Part shown: one piece after another, positions 48,280 through 62,100 of the stretch
Position numbering within the stretch: the stretch's first letter is position 1
How the letters are laid out: the number at the start of each line of letters is the position of its first letter
Assembly: GCF_004001065.1 (NCBI RefSeq)
Contig: NZ_BIML01000006.1
Coordinates: 62,001 to 126,000 of the forward strand
Length of the DNA: 64,000 nt
DNA from: Paenibacillus xylaniclasticus
Lineage (GTDB): Bacteria; Bacillota; Bacilli; Paenibacillales; Paenibacillaceae
Direction of reading: 5' to 3'
The notes under the pieces: generated by a model
What the model was told of the DNA's origin: nothing
Seen by the model: the letters and a program-made list of their open reading frames with translations, nothing else
Databases searched by the model: none
Program-made: the position numbers and the translations under genes

Positions 48280-51200
48280 TTATAAATCGATAATGGAAGC
48301 TTCAATTTCTTTGGACAGCTCCTCCAAATCCTCGAGCGAAAGCTCAATCGATCCCAGATCGCTCGGTGTTGCCTCCGTCTCCGTCTGCTCGCAGCAGTGT
48401 CGAATTAATGCCAATAGATGCTTTTTGAAAGAGTCTGCCAATTGTTGCATAAGTGAAGTGCTATAAGTGCCGCTATCATAGTTAAAATGAATCGTCAAAC
48501 AGCCTTCCTGGACGAGTCCGACGATATCCAACTCGTTCAGACGACGGTTGCTGCCCCCGATTGACGTCCCCGAAGCATACGGAGATGGCGCGAACAACGA
48601 GGTGTTCATATCAGCATCGAACTGTCCCAAATAGTTAAAGCTAATTTCCGGCTTCAGCTTGCAAGGGACACTCTCCGCTTGCTGCTGCGGTGTCATGTAG
48701 CGCAGGATGCCGTACCCGATGCCGCGGCACGGAATTTGGCGAAGCATTTCCTTGACACGCTTGATCTTCATCCCGAGCGAATCGCTAGGCTCCGCCTCTA
48801 GAATGACGGGATACATTGAGGTGAACCAGCCGACTGTCCGGTTCACGACGGTCGACTCTACAATTTCTTCGCGGCCGTGCCCCTCCATGTTGATCGCAAC
48901 CTTGCTGTCTCCCGTCCATTCCTGCATTGCGCATGCCAGTGCCGTTAATAAAATATCGTTAATTTCCGTGTTATAAGCTCGGTTCACTTCTTCCAGCAGC
49001 AATGCCGTCTCCTTGCGATCAAGCCTCGTGCTGGCGAGCCCGTTATCCTTCATCAGCTTACTGCCATCCTGCCGCTCCTTAGGCAGCGGACGGACATCTG
49101 CCGCTTCGATCTCCTTCCAGTACGCCGCTTCCTTCATCAGCTCGCGGCTGGAAGCGTATATCGCAAGCGCCTTGGTCCATTCCCGCATACTGTCCGTCTT
49201 CTCCTGAAGCGTCAGTGCTTCACCCTTGGACGCTTGCTCGTATGCGATCACCAAATCTTCCAGCACAATCCTCCAGGATACGCCATCAATGACGAGATGA
49301 TGCGCGACGAGCAGCACGTGATCGCTCTCCTTCGTATGAATCAACCATACGCGAAGCAGCGGCCCATTGGCCAAATCAAATCCGCGCTGCGTCGCTTCCG
49401 CCAATTCCGCAATCGCCTCGCTCGGATCATCAAGCTGCGTATAATCGGCGCTTTCGAATGATACAAGGCTGCCGCTGTCGTCCACCCCGCGAATGTAGGC
49501 GCGAATTCCCTCGCTCTCGCGGCGGAACACCGTACGCAGCGCGTCATGATGCTCGGCAATCTTCTCTACGGCTCGCTTCAGCGCCTCCTCATCAAGCCGG
49601 CGCTTGCTCTGCAGCATCATTCCCTGATTCCAATGACCTTCGTCTGCGAACTGCTGCTCGAAGAACCATTGATGAATCGGCAGCAGCAGAACGTCACCTT
49701 CCACGACACCTTGCTCTGCTATCCGCTGCAGTGGAACCGCCTGCACACATGCCTCGCGCAGTACCGGATACTTGAACAGATGCTTCATCTCCAGCTTCCA
49801 CCCATGCTTGTACAAGCGGGCGCAAACTTGAATCCCTTTAATAGAATCGCCGCCCAGCTCGAAGAAGTGATCGCCAACGCCGATCCGTTCGCGCCCGAGC
49901 ACCTCCTGCCACACTTCAGCCATTCTCGCTTCCAGCTCGCTAACCGGCTCCTCATATGCGCGTCCCGTTTCGATGCCTAGCTCCGGCTCTGGCAGCGCTT
50001 TACGATCAAGTTTGCCATTCGAATTCAACGGCAGTTGCTCAACCGGAACGAACGCCGCCGGAATCATGTATTCCGGCAAATGCCGTCCCAAATACGACCG
50101 AAGCTCAGCCATCGTAAGCGATGGTTCAGCCGCCACATACGCACATAGCGATAAAGTGCCATCCGTCCCCTTGAACGGGACTACCGCTGCTTCTCGCACA
50201 TCTGGATGCTGCGTAAGCTCAGCTTCGATTTCCCCAGGCTCAATACGATATCCGCGAATTTTCACCTGCGTATCGATTCGGCCCAAATATTCGATCGTGC
50301 CATCCGGCAGCCAGCGGGCCAGATCGCCAGTCTTATACATCCGCTCGCCAGGGCGGAACGGGTTATCGACGAACTTCTCCGCCGTCAGCTCCGGTCGATT
50401 CAAGTAACCGCGCGCCACGCCTGCGCCGCCGACATACAGTTCGCCTGCTACGCCGATCGGCTGCAGCTTACCCTGTGCTCCGACGATATACGCCTCCGTG
50501 TTGGCAATTGGCCTGCCGATCGGAATCGACCTCGTATGCGTTTCTTCGATTGGATAGCATACGCTGAACGTCGTATTTTCGGTCGGTCCATAGCCATTAA
50601 TGATCGTCAGACTCGGAACAAGCTCCCGCACCTTGTTAATATGCTTCGGCGACAATGCCTCTCCGCCGACCAGCAAACAGCGAAGACCTGCAAACATTTG
50701 TGCGTCTGTCTCAGCGAAATAATTGAACAGCGAGGAGGTGAGCCACATGACGGTAATGCCGTCCTGCGTCAGTCGACTGCTCAGACCCTCTGCACTAAGC
50801 AACTCCTCCTTCGTTATTAGATACAGTAATGCGCCATTGAGCAGTGCACCGAAAAATTCGAACGTCGTCGCATCAAACCCGAAAGAGCCGGTCTGAATGA
50901 GCCGGTCGGTCGGTTCAATTGTGATGTAGTTCGTATTCTTAACCAGGCGGGTAACACCGCGATGCTCGATCATTACGCCTTTAGGCGTTCCGGTCGTCCC
51001 CGACGTGTACATGACATAGGCGAGATCAGTCGCTTCGTTCAGAAGCTCCAGATTCTGGTCATGCTCGGCATCGGCATGTCCTTCGCTTGCCGGAATAGGA
51101 ATGACGGTTTCGGAGAATACCGTATCGTCCAATTCAATTGCCGATTGCTTCACGATGATACGTGAGCCGCTATCCGATAGCATGAATGCAATTCGTGATG

Positions 51201-54200
51201 GAGGATATTGGGTATCGATCGGCAGATAAGCGCCTCCCGCTTTCAGAATGGCTAGAACGCCAACGAGCATTTCGATGGATGCGTCTGCCATTAGGCCAAC
51301 AATCTCGTCCCGCTTGACTCCGGCGCTTCGCAGCACATGTGCCAGCCGGTTCGCTCGTCTATTCAGCTCCTGATAGCTGACTTGTTCCCCATCATAGACA
51401 AGAGCTGTCGCATCAGGCGTAAGCGCAGCTTGCTCTTCGAATAGCTGCTGGATCGGCTTATGGCTTGAATAATCCGTCTCAGTCGCATTGAAGGAAGATA
51501 ATTGAAGCTGATCCTCCACTGACAGCAGGTCGATGTCATCGATCCGCGTATGGCGATCGTTAACGAAAGCTTGCAAAATGGCGATATAGCTGTCGGCTAA
51601 CCGCTTCATCGTCTCGGCTTTGAATAGATGGGTCGCATACTCAAGTGAGAAATGAAGCTCCCCGTCAATCTCAACCGATTCGATTGACAGATCGAATTTC
51701 GAGCTATGGAGCTCGAACGGATAAGGAGAGGTGTCCAGTCCTTCAAGCTGAAGCTCGATCTGCTCGACATTTTGCAATGCGAATAACGTGCTGAATAGAG
51801 GATTGCGACTTAAGTCCCGCGGAATGTCCAGCTCGCTGATCAATTCCTCGAATGGATATTCTTGATGCTCCTGCGCCCCAAGAACGATCTCCTTCATCTC
51901 TTCTATGAAAGCGGTGATCGGCTTGCTGCCTTCCGGGTATGCGCGAATCGCAAGCGTGTTGACGAACAATCCAATCAATCGTTCCGTATCTGCATGAAGC
52001 CTCCCGGCCATCGGAGTGCCGACGATCGTATCCGCCTGTCCGCTGTACCTTGCCAACAAGACGTGATACGCAGCCATCAGTACGATGAACAGAGTGCTTT
52101 GCGTCTCTTGTGCCATTTGGTTTAGCTGGGCGGTCAAGCCTGCATCTGCCGTAAATAAGAAGCGGTCCCCGGTAAATTGCTGAACAGGAGGGCGTACGAA
52201 GTCGGTCGGCAATTCTAACACCGGCAGTTCGCCCGCACACTGCTTCAGCCAGTAGCTCCGCTGCTTCTCCATCTCCTCGCTGCGGGAACGAGCTTGCTGC
52301 CAAGCACTGTAATCTTTATATTGAATACGCAGCGGCTCCAGCGTCTTCCCGCTGTACAGCTGCGACAGCTCCTCCATGAGCAGCCCCATCGACACACCGT
52401 CTGATATCGCATGATGCATGTCGAGCATTACGATGTGCTGTTCCGAAGAGTACGCAATATCCGTATCCTCTATCGTCACGATCTGCACCCGCATAAGCGG
52501 TGCCTGCGACAGATCGAACGGCTGGATAAAAGAGACTGCCAACGCCGATGCCTGCTCCATCGTCGCCTTTACTAGCACTGGCTGAAGCTGCACTTTAGGA
52601 TGAATGCGCTGTACCGGCTCGCCGCCCGCCCATTCGAACGATGTTCGCAGCGCTTCATGTCGATCGGCCAGCTGCTCCAGCGCATACTCCAGCCGCTTCA
52701 CATCCAGCGGCCCATGCAGCAGCTGCATCATCGGCATGTTATAGTTCGATTGTCCGTCCTCCATCTGCTGGACGATGAGCAGTCTTTTCTGCGCGGAAGA
52801 AACCGGATAAACCTCTTGAAGTGCCACAGGCTCAATCGGGCGGTACTTCTTCCTCTCAGCCTCAGCGATATATTGGGCAAGCTCTCGAATCGTCGGTGTC
52901 TTGAAAATTTGCTTCAACGGCACTTCAACATCTAGCTGCTTATGCAAAGCCGATGCCATCGCCGTCGCTTTCAAGGAATGTCCCCCAATATCGAAGAAAC
53001 GGTCCAGCATGCCGACTCGGTCGCGGCTGAGCACCTGCTTCCAGATTGCAGCCAGCTTCGCCTCGATCTCATTGGCAGGCTCCTCGAATGCCACTTCCCC
53101 GACGACTCCCTGCTCCGGCTTCGGAAGCGCCTTGCGGTCAAGCTTGCCATTTGCATTAAGCGGCAGCTGATCTATCACGACCCAATATCCCGGCACCATA
53201 TACTCCGGCAGCTGTTGCGCCAGATAGGAGCGAATCGCACCGATATCCGGTACACCTGATGTTCCAGTCACGTAGGCGCACAAAGCATAAGTTCCCCTCT
53301 CCTCCTGGAAAGGGATGACCGCTGCTTCTCGAATAGACGGATGCTTTAGCAGCTCATTCTCAATTTCGCCCGGCTCGATGCGGTAGCCGCGTATTTTGAC
53401 CTGTGAGTCAATTCGCCCCAAATATTCGATCGTGCCGTCCGGCAGCCAGCGGGCCATATCGCCGGTCTTATACATCCTCTCGCCAGGGCGGAACGGATTA
53501 TCGACGAACTTCTCAGCCGTCAGCTCCGGCCTGTTCAAGTAGCCGCGCGCTACGCCTTCTCCGCCGACACACAGCTCACCAGCGACGCCGGTTGGCTGTC
53601 TCATTCCGTACTGATTTAATATGTAGACTTGAGTATTCGAGATCGGACCCCCGATCGAAATGCTCTCCTTATGGCTGTCATTAATTCGCAGGCATGTGCT
53701 GTAGGTCGTATTTTCCGTTGGACCGTAGGCATTAATTAATTGAACTGAAGGGGCGGTCTCGCGAACCTTGTTCACATGCTTCGGTGAAGCGTACTCGCCG
53801 CCGAAGATGACGCTGCGAAGGCCTGCGAACATACCCGGGTCCTCGTCTGCATACAGATTGAACAGCGGCGTTGTAATAAACATGAACGTGATGCCATATT
53901 CACGAATCCTTCTGCCGAACTTATGGGCGTCGAGCAGCTCGTCTTTCGGGATAAGATAAAGTGAGGCTCCGCTCAATAACGCGGCAAAAAATTCGAATGT
54001 TGTCGCGTCAAATCCGAACGAGCCGGTCTGTGAGAAACGGTCACTCGCGTCATAATCGGCATAGTTAACGTTGATGACTAGCCGGTTGACATGCCGGTGC
54101 TCGATCATAACTCCTTTCGGCGTCCCCGTCGTTCCTGACGTATAGAGGAGTAAGGCCAAATCGGAAGAAGCGTTCACAATAGCGGGATTGTGATCGCCGT

Positions 54201-55977
54201 ATCGGCTGTCCGTACTTATGGACGCAATATCAAGCAGCTTGCCATCGAATGCCAGCCCTTCCGTATCGGACGATTCTTGCGACAGCAACAGCCGCGCTCC
54301 GCAATCCTCCAGCATGAACGATATCCTAGCCTGCGGATACTGAGGGTCCAGCGGCATGTAGGCTCCGCCTGCCTTTAGAATCGCCAGTACTCCAACGATC
54401 GTCTCTACAGTGCTGTCGGCCATTAATCCGACGATCTCGTCACGTTGAACCCCCTCTTCTCTTAATTTATTCGCGAGCCGGTTAGCGCGAATGTTCAATT
54501 CCCGATAGCTAAGCTGTGCTCGTTCGCATACGACAGCTATCGCATCAGGAGTGCGGGCAGCGTGCTCCTCGAATATATGCTGAATCGTCTTGTCGCGCGG
54601 GTATTCCGATTCTGTCGCATTAAATGCATCAAGCTGAAGCTTTTCCTCCACGCTCAAAATTTCGATATCACACAGCAAGGCGTCGGGTTGATCGGCAATC
54701 ACCTGAAGCACCTGCCGCATATGCGTCAATGTTCTCTTCATATCCGCGTCCGCGTAAACGCCCGCATTATAATTAATCGTCAAGCTCGTCTCCGCACCTG
54801 GACGCACCGTCATACAGAAATCGTAATTAGTCTGCTCAATACCGTGAATTCGTTCGACATAGAACCCGGTTGCTTCCGCCTGCTCTGGGGACAGCAGCTT
54901 GGCATCAACAGGCTGGTTCTCATAAACAACAAGATGATCAATCAAGCTTTGTCCTAGATGGCTTGCTGCTTGTACTTCATATAATGGCGAATAAGCATGA
55001 CGGTCAGCCTCCAGCGCATTGTGCTGTGCCTGCTGAAGCAATTCGCTAACCTTCATGTTTGCCGTGCTCTTTATTCGTACCGGAACCGTGTTAATGAACA
55101 GACCAATCATCGATTCGATCCCGGCAATTTCCGTCGGCCTGCCCGAAATAACCGTTCCGAACACGACATCGTCAAGACGGTTATACCGCTGCAAAATGAT
55201 ACCCCATGCGGTCTGGAACACCGTGCCTGCCGTCACCCCAAGCTTGCGCGCCGTGTCGTGGATTCGCTCTGTAAGCGAGGCTTCGAGGCGCACTTCACAC
55301 TCTCCCCGAACGTATGCGACGTCAGTATCGCCGTTTAACCGCTGATAAGGAAGAGTGGCGCCCACTGTATAATCATCCAGCTGGGACTTCCAATAGGCTA
55401 ACGATTCCCCTTGATCCCGCCTCTCCAGCCACTGAATATACTCGCTGTATGGAACGACAGGACCAAGCTGCAAAGCTCGTCCTTCCTTACTAGCCTGATA
55501 AGCTTCGAACCATTCTTGCAGGAGGATGCCGAGGCACCAGCCGTCCATCAGAATATGATGGAAGCTCCACACGAGCGCATAATGGTTGTCGCCCAGCTTG
55601 CATAAGGCTGCTCTCATTAATGGATCCTTCGTAAGATTAAACCCGCGCTCGCGGTCTGCCGCAAGGTAAGCATGCAGCCCCTGCTCCCAGCCTTCCTCAT
55701 TCCGTTCTGACCAATCCAGCTCGGTTAACACGATTGGCCGTTCCTTCAGCACGACCTGCCGCGGCTCCTTCGTCTCTTGATGAATGAACGATGCGCGCAG
55801 CACCTCATGCCGCCGGATCAGTGCATTTAGTCCATCCTCCAGCGTCCGAGCATGCACAGCACCGCGAAGATACACAATGATTTGCTCAATGTTGACGCCG
55901 CCCCCCTCGTGGTACAGGGAATGAAACAGCATTCCTGACTGCATGGGCGCAAGCGGATATATTTTCTCGATTTTCAT
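48280..55977 (-). CDS. NRPS 2: C-A(Ile/Val-like)-T-C-A(Val)-T-E
   Basis: A 2565-residue two-module NRPS ending in an epimerase. The first C ('[14 protein letters not shown]') fits a D-amino-acid donor from NRPS 1. Pocket residues read D-A-F-F-I-G-A-T-Y for A1 (branched aliphatic, near Ile/Val codes) and D-A-F-W-L-G-G-T-F for A2 (Val code). The second carrier site is '[11 protein letters not shown]', the form found before E domains. The E domain has '[13 protein letters not shown]', '[10 protein letters not shown]' and '[10 protein letters not shown]'. The C-terminal tail ([17 protein letters not shown]) looks like a COM donor and should dock with the N-terminus of NRPS 3, ten to twenty bp downstream. 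The start has GGAGG about nine nt upstream. Confidence 0.94.
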   Translation of the reverse strand: MKIEKIYPLAPMQSGMLFHSLYHEGGGVNIEQIIVYLRGAVHARTLEDGLNALIRRHEVLRASFIHQETKEPRQVVLKERPIVLTELDWSERNEEGWEQGLHAYLAADRERGFNLTKDPLMRAALCKLGDNHYALVWSFHHILMDGWCLGILLQEWFEAYQASKEGRALQLGPVVPYSEYIQWLERRDQGESLAYWKSQLDDYTVGATLPYQRLNGDTDVAYVRGECEVRLEASLTERIHDTARKLGVTAGTVFQTAWGIILQRYNRLDDVVFGTVISGRPTEIAGIESMIGLFINTVPVRIKSTANMKVSELLQQAQHNALEADRHAYSPLYEVQAASHLGQSLIDHLVVYENQPVDAKLLSPEQAEATGFYVERIHGIEQTNYDFCMTVRPGAETSLTINYNAGVYADADMKRTLTHMRQVLQVIADQPDALLCDIEILSVEEKLQLDAFNATESEYPRDKTIQHIFEEHAARTPDAIAVVCERAQLSYRELNIRANRLANKLREEGVQRDEIVGLMADSTVETIVGVLAILKAGGAYMPLDPQYPQARISFMLEDCGARLLLSQESSDTEGLAFDGKLLDIASISTDSRYGDHNPAIVNASSDLALLLYTSGTTGTPKGVMIEHRHVNRLVINVNYADYDASDRFSQTGSFGFDATTFEFFAALLSGASLYLIPKDELLDAHKFGRRIREYGITFMFITTPLFNLYADEDPGMFAGLRSVIFGGEYASPKHVNKVRETAPSVQLINAYGPTENTTYSTCLRINDSHKESISIGGPISNTQVYILNQYGMRQPTGVAGELCVGGEGVARGYLNRPELTAEKFVDNPFRPGERMYKTGDMARWLPDGTIEYLGRIDSQVKIRGYRIEPGEIENELLKHPSIREAAVIPFQEERGTYALCAYVTGTSGVPDIGAIRSYLAQQLPEYMVPGYWVVIDQLPLNANGKLDRKALPKPEQGVVGEVAFEEPANEIEAKLAAIWKQVLSRDRVGMLDRFFDIGGHSLKATAMASALHKQLDVEVPLKQIFKTPTIRELAQYIAEAERKKYRPIEPVALQEVYPVSSAQKRLLIVQQMEDGQSNYNMPMMQLLHGPLDVKRLEYALEQLADRHEALRTSFEWAGGEPVQRIHPKVQLQPVLVKATMEQASALAVSFIQPFDLSQAPLMRVQIVTIEDTDIAYSSEQHIVMLDMHHAISDGVSMGLLMEELSQLYSGKTLEPLRIQYKDYSAWQQARSRSEEMEKQRSYWLKQCAGELPVLELPTDFVRPPVQQFTGDRFLFTADAGLTAQLNQMAQETQSTLFIVLMAAYHVLLARYSGQADTIVGTPMAGRLHADTERLIGLFVNTLAIRAYPEGSKPITAFIEEMKEIVLGAQEHQEYPFEELISELDIPRDLSRNPLFSTLFALQNVEQIELQLEGLDTSPYPFELHSSKFDLSIESVEIDGELHFSLEYATHLFKAETMKRLADSYIAILQAFVNDRHTRIDDIDLLSVEDQLQLSSFNATETDYSSHKPIQQLFEEQAALTPDATALVYDGEQVSYQELNRRANRLAHVLRSAGVKRDEIVGLMADASIEMLVGVLAILKAGGAYLPIDTQYPPSRIAFMLSDSGSRIIVKQSAIELDDTVFSETVIPIPASEGHADAEHDQNLELLNEATDLAYVMYTSGTTGTPKGVMIEHRGVTRLVKNTNYITIEPTDRLIQTGSFGFDATTFEFFGALLNGALLYLITKEELLSAEGLSSRLTQDGITVMWLTSSLFNYFAETDAQMFAGLRCLLVGGEALSPKHINKVRELVPSLTIINGYGPTENTTFSVCYPIEETHTRSIPIGRPIANTEAYIVGAQGKLQPIGVAGELYVGGAGVARGYLNRPELTAEKFVDNPFRPGERMYKTGDLARWLPDGTIEYLGRIDTQVKIRGYRIEPGEIEAELTQHPDVREAAVVPFKGTDGTLSLCAYVAAEPSLTMAELRSYLGRHLPEYMIPAAFVPVEQLPLNSNGKLDRKALPEPELGIETGRAYEEPVSELEARMAEVWQEVLGRERIGVGDHFFELGGDSIKGIQVCARLYKHGWKLEMKHLFKYPVLREACVQAVPLQRIAEQGVVEGDVLLLPIHQWFFEQQFADEGHWNQGMMLQSKRRLDEEALKRAVEKIAEHHDALRTVFRRESEGIRAYIRGVDDSGSLVSFESADYTQLDDPSEAIAELAEATQRGFDLANGPLLRVWLIHTKESDHVLLVAHHLVIDGVSWRIVLEDLVIAYEQASKGEALTLQEKTDSMREWTKALAIYASSRELMKEAAYWKEIEAADVRPLPKERQDGSKLMKDNGLASTRLDRKETALLLEEVNRAYNTEINDILLTALACAMQEWTGDSKVAINMEGHGREEIVESTVVNRTVGWFTSMYPVILEAEPSDSLGMKIKRVKEMLRQIPCRGIGYGILRYMTPQQQAESVPCKLKPEISFNYLGQFDADMNTSLFAPSPYASGTSIGGSNRRLNELDIVGLVQEGCLTIHFNYDSGTYSTSLMQQLADSFKKHLLALIRHCCEQTETEATPSDLGSIELSLEDLEELSKEIEASIIDL

Positions 55978-56050
55978 CGTATTGCCGTCCTCCTACCTAT
56001 ATGTAAAATCAACCACCGTTACAGGCTGAAGAAGATTACCGACAGCTAAA

Positions 56051-56092
56051 CCCGAGTCATACGAGCCGTATATGAAGGACTGCAGACTCGGG
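56051..56092 (-). other. Stem-loop in gap between NRPS 1 and NRPS 2 genes
   Basis: CCCGAGTC (56051-56058) pairs with GACTCGGG (56085-56092), with a smaller ATACG/CGTAT stem in the loop. It lies in the unusually long 144-bp gap between the two NRPS genes. There is no T-run after it in the direction of transcription, so readthrough with some attenuation or RNA processing is more likely than termination. Confidence 0.5.
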
Positions 56093-56121
56093 CATTGCGC
56101 GGGCCCCTCGACATTGTCGCA

Positions 56122-59100
56122 TTAAGCAAATAGATTATTGATGGCTTCCAGTTCTTCGAGCGTAATCGAGCTGTCCCCTAAGTCGCTCGGCGTAGCCTCG
56201 GACCCCGACTGGCTTGTGCAATGCGCAATGAGTGCCCTCAGCTCTCTCTCGAATGTTGCGGCTGCTTGTTTCATCCGTTCTTGGCGATACGATTGGCTGT
56301 CATAGTTGAAATGGACGGTCAGACAGCCGCCTTGTACAAGCCCAACGATGTCCAGCTCATGCATTCGGTGGTTGCTGCCTCCAATCGTCTCACCCGTTCC
56401 GAACGGAGAGGGCTCGAACAACGAACTGTTCATGTCCTTATCGAACTGTCCCAAGTAGTTAAAGCTGATTTCCGGCTTCAGGCTGAAGACCGTTCCTTCG
56501 ACCAGCTCAGCAGGCGTCAAATAGCGCAAAATTCCGTATCCGATGCCTCGGCTCGGCAGCTGACGCAGCATCTCCTTCATCCGCTTCAACTGCAGGCCGA
56601 GCGATTCGTCCGGATTCGCCTCCACCATGACCGGATACATCGATGTGAACCAGCCGACCGTCCGGCTAATGACAGCAGACTCGACGATATCTTCCCGACC
56701 ATGGCCTTCCACACTGATTACTGCGGAGGACTCGCCCATCCACTCCTGCAGCGTCCTGGCCAGTGCGGTCAGCAAAATATCTTGAATCTCGGTGTTATAT
56801 GCCCGATTCGCCTCTTCCAATAGAAGCGCTGTCTCCGTCCCATCCAGCTCTACTCGGATGACCGCGTTATCGCACATTCGCTTGCATGTTGACGGATGGT
56901 CTTGCGGCAGCGGCTTGATGACCAACTGTTCGATTTGCTGCCAATACTGCACTTCTTTGAGTACATCCCGGCTTGTCGCATATCGGGTAAGCGCTGCCGC
57001 CCACTCCCGCGTGCTGTCGGTCTTGTCCGCCAGAACAAGCGCCTCACCTTGGGCGGCCTGTTCATATGCGATTGCCAAATCCTCCAGCACAATTCGCCAT
57101 GACACGCCGTCGATGACAAGGTGATGCGCCACGAGCAGCACATGGTCATGATCCTTCGTATGAATTAGCCTTACGCGCAGGAGCGGTCCGTTCGCCAGAT
57201 CGAAATTTGACTGCGTCCTCTCGGCCAGCTCCGCAATAGCTTCGCTTGGCTCGCGGAGGTGAGAATAATCAACACGTTCGAAAGATAGCAGCCTTTCGCC
57301 TCCATCAACACCACGAATATAAGCTTGAACCCTCGTTCCTTCTCGGCGGAATACGGTACGCAGTGCGTCATGGTGGCAGACCAGCTGCATTGCTGCCCGC
57401 TCCAACGCATCCGCGTCGATCCGCTGTTTGCCTTGAAGCATCATCGCTTGATTCCAATGGCCTTCATCTTCGAATTGCTGCTCGAAGAACCACCGTTGGA
57501 TCGGCAGCAATTCTACCTCTCCCTCCACAATGCCTTGCTCGGCTTTTCGAGCAAGCGGCACCGCTTGCAAGCAAGCATCCCGCATAACTGGATGCTTGAA
57601 CAATTGCTTCATCTCCAGCTTCCAGCCATGCTTATACAAGCGGGCGCACACTTGAATCCCCTTGATCGAATCGCCGCCCAGCTCGAAGAAATGGTCGGCT
57701 GCGCCAATTCGCTCGCGCCCAAGCACCTCCTGCCACACTTCGGCCATGCGTGCTTCCAGCTCGCTAGCCGGCTCCTCGTAAGGCCGTCCGGCATCCATGC
57801 CCTGCTCCGGCGCCGGCAGCGCCTTGAGGTCAACCTTACCGCTATGGTTCAGCGGAAGCTGCTCCATTGCAACGAAATACGCCGGAATCATATAATCCGG
57901 AAGCCGCATCGATAAGAAGGCCCGAAGTGCCGCTGTGCCAAGCTCGCTTACAGACGGGCCCGCAATATAGGCGCACAACGCCTGTTCGCCGCTTGCTTCC
58001 TTATGGACAACGACCACTGCTTCCCGCACATCCGTATGCTTCTGCAGCTCGTTCTCAATCTCGCCAGGCTCAATCCGATAACCGCGAATCTTCACCTGCG
58101 TGTCGATTCGGCCCATATATTCAATTGTCCCGTCCGGCAGCCACCGTGCAAGGTCGCCTGTCTTATACATCCGCTCACCAGGGCGGAACGGATTGTCTAC
58201 GAACTTCTCCGCCGTCAGCTCCGGCCGATTCATGTAGCCCCGTGCCACTCCGACACCGCCAATGCACAGCTCTCCGGCTACACCGATCGGCTGAAGCTGA
58301 TCACCAGGACCGAGAATATAGGTCTCCGTATTGGCAATTGGTCTGCCAATCGGTACGGAACGACCGGCAAGCTGCTCTCCCGCCGGCATATCCCATAACG
58401 TCGCAACAATCGTAGCCTCACTCGGCCCGTATGCATTGATATAGCGGGTTACCTTCCCAACTCGTTCTGCCAGCTCCGGCGTAATCGCCGATCCACCCGT
58501 AAACATAATCCGGAAGCCTGCTAGCCGCTCTGGCTGTGCCATACTAAGATACGTCGGCGGCAGCAATGCAACAGTCAGCTTACGCTCCTCGGCATACTGC
58601 ACGAACCGTTCCACGTCATAAATCGTTTCTTTCGTCGGTATATGCAGCTCTGCACCTGTCAGAAGACTCATGAACATTTCCCATACCGAGGCGTCAAAGG
58701 AGCTGCTTGCGAACTGCACGACACGGTCGCCTGGGCCGATGCCGAAGTCCTCCAGCCAGACGGTCCGCAGGCTTGCGATGCCCCTATGCTCAAGCATGAC
58801 CCCCTTAGGCTTGCCGGTTGATCCCGAAGTGTAAATAATATAGGCCAAGTCAGTCGGCTCACTCATGCAAGGCAAATTGCTCGAAGCTTCCGCATCTGCT
58901 GCAGCTTCGAATCCGACCTCCGTGCCAATACCGGCACCCTCTTCTAATGCCAGTACAGCGCCTGCATATCCTGCCGCCTGAACCGCCTCTACTTTCGCCT
59001 GTAGAGAAGGCTGTGCCAGCAGGACTCCCGCCCCGCTGTCTGCAAGCATATATACAATCCGCTCGTCCGGGTATTCCGGATCAATTGGCACATAAGCGCC

Positions 59101-62100
59101 GCCAGCCTTCAGTATTGCCAGTATGCCAACGACCATCTCAACGGAACGTTCAGCGAGCAATCCGACGATCTGCTTCGTGCCATCGCCTCGCAGCGTACGC
59201 GCAAGCCGATTCGCCCGCCGATTTAAGTCCGCATAGCTGACACGCTGGTCTTCGAATGCAACAGCAGTCGCATCCGGCGTCCGCTCCGCTTGCTCCTCGA
59301 ACAGCTGCTGAATCGTGCTTCCGCTCGGATAGTCCGCCCTCGTGTCATTCCATGCATTCAGAAGCGCACGCTCCTCCTCCGGTACGAGCGGAATGTCCGA
59401 CAACAGCGCGGAACGGTTCTCGCAGAACGAATGAAGAAGCGTCATGTAAGACTTCATCATCCGGTCAATCGATGCCGGCTTGAACAAATGGGTGGCGTAC
59501 TCGACAAGCAGCTGGATTTCGCCGTCATGCTCCGTCGCTTCAATTGATAAGTCAAATTTCGAGATGTAGTAGTCCGCTGGATAAGGCGAAGCTTCGACGC
59601 CGCCCAACTGCAGCTTCATCGGCCCTACGTTCTGAAGTGCGAATACGGTGCTAAACAGCGGGTTGCGGCTTAAATCTCTCGGAACGTTCAAATCGCTGAC
59701 CAGCTGCTCGAACGGATACTCCTGGTTCTCGTGTGCTCCAAGCACCGTTTCCTTCATCTCGGCTAGAAAAGCTTCTACCGTCTTGGAGCCTTCAGGAAAC
59801 GCACGGATCGCGAGCGTATTGACGAACAGCCCCAGCATTCGCTCCGTATCCGAATGCAGCCTGCCGGCCAGCGGCGTTCCGACGATAACATCGCTCTGAC
59901 CGGCGTATCTGGCAAGCAGTACTTGGTACGCCGCAAGCAGCACCGTGTACAGCGTACTGTTCGTCTGCTGCGCCAGCCTGTTCAATTGCTCCGTTAACGC
60001 CGCATTCACCGTGAAGGAAAGCCTGTCACCCGTAAACTGCTGAACCGCCGGGCGCGCAAAATCCGTCGGCAAGTCAAGCACCGGAAGATCGCCCGCGCAC
60101 TGCTTCAGCCAATAACTGCGCTGCTCTTCCATCGCCTTGCTCCGAACTCTCTCTTGCTGCCATAAGGTGTAATCCTTATACTGCACGCGCAGCGGCGCGA
60201 GTTCGCTGCCGGCATAAAGCTGCGACAGCTCCTCTAGCATAATGCCGATGGATACACCGTCCGAAATAGCGTGGTGCATATCGAGCAGCAGCACATGCTT
60301 CTGATAGCCCGCACCTGTTACAACCGATTCGGCACCACACTCATTCTGTTCTTCAACAATTTCAATTAACTCCGCACGAAGCAATGGGGCCCTTCCCAAA
60401 TCGAACGGACGCACGAAACCAGCCGCCCTGCGCTCCGCCTCCTCTTGGCCTGCCCGAGATCTCTCCAGCTGCAGCAGTACATTCTCACTGATTCGCTGCA
60501 CCGGCTCACCGTCCAGCCATGCGAACGATGTCCGCAGCGATTCATGCCGGTCGACTAGCTGCTGCAAAGCCCTCTCCAGCCGTGAAGCATCGAGCTCACC
60601 CTCAAGCGTCAGCATCATCGGAATGTTGTAGTTAACCGAAGATCCATCCTCCATGTGCTCAAGCACAAGCAGCCGCTTCTGCGCCGAGGATACCGGATAC
60701 ACATCCTGCACGGCTGCATTTTCGATTGGACGATACACCCGCTGCTCTGCGCGCTCAATATATCGAGCCAATTCCCGAACCGTTGGCGTTCGGAATATTT
60801 GCTTCAGCGGTACACTCACATCAAGCTGCTTATGAATAGCCGATGCCAGTGCCGTTGCCTTGAGCGAGTGGCCGCCCAGCTCGAAGAAATGATCGTGAAC
60901 ACCGATGCGATCGCGGCCGAGAACCTGCTGCCACAGCTCGATCAGCTTAGCCTCAAGACTCGTGGCGGCCTCTTCGTACCGGCTGCCGGTTCCCATTCCC
61001 TGCTTAGGCGAAGGCAGTGCTTTGCGGTCGACCTTGCCGTTAAGATTTAGAGGCAGCTGCTCTAATGCTACGAAATACGATGGAATCATATAGTCAGGCA
61101 GCCGTTGGCCCAGATAAGCCCTTAGCTCTGCTGAATCCAGCCCTTCCACCGCATGTCCCGCAACATAAGCGCATAACGATTGCATGCCGTCATCTTCAGT
61201 GTGAACGACGACCGCAGCTTCGCGAACAGCAGGATGCTTCTGCAGCTCATTCTCGATTTCACCCGGCTCGATCCGGAATCCGCGAATCTTCACCTGTGTG
61301 TCAATCCGGCCCAAATACTCCAGATTGCCATCTGGCAGCCAGCGGACAAGGTCCCCTGTTCGGTACATCCGTTCGTCTGGCCGCAGCGGATGATCAATGA
61401 ACTTCTCTGCCGTCAGCTCCGGCCGATTCAAATAGCCCCGCGCTACCCCGACGCCGCTGATACACAGCTCGCCGGCTGCGCCGATCGGCTGCAGCTGATT
61501 ATGATGGCCGATAACGTAAACATCCAAATTCGCAATCGGCTTGCCGATCGAAACCGAACGTCCCTCGATTCGCTCCCCTTCCTCCGGCACCCAGATGGTC
61601 GTACAAATGGTTGATTCGCTCGGGCCGTAAGCATTGCGGTATTGGGTATACTTCATAGTCCGCTGCGCCAACTCCGGCGTAATAGCTGATCCTGCCGTAA
61701 TAATGACACGCAAGCTGGCCAACTGCTCCGGGTCTGCCATGCTTAAGTAGGTCGGCGGCAGCGTAGCGACGGTAATTTTGTGCTGTTTCGCATATGCAAC
61801 AAATTGCGCCGCATCGTACACCGTTTCCTTCGTCGGGATGTACAGCTCTGCACCTGTTAGAAGGCTCATGAAAATTTCCCATACCGAGGCGTCGAACGAG
61901 CTGCTCGCGAATTGGACGATCCGGTCTTCCGGCACGACGCCAATATGCTCCCGCCACGATAGCTGAACATTGGCGATGCCTTTGTGCTCGACCATGACGC
62001 CCTTCGGTTTCCCGGTAGAGCCTGACGTATAGATGATATAGGCAAGGTCGGACGGCTCATTAATAATAGAAGGGTTATGAGAATCTTCCGTCTCTTCCGT

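Noticed and set aside
48261-48347. ATG at 48347 or 48269 as start of NRPS 3
   Set aside because: 48347 would overlap the NRPS 2 end by 68 bp with residues unlike the family. 48269 has its ribosome site only one nt away. GTG at 48260 fits both spacing and the MKI start of NRPS 2.
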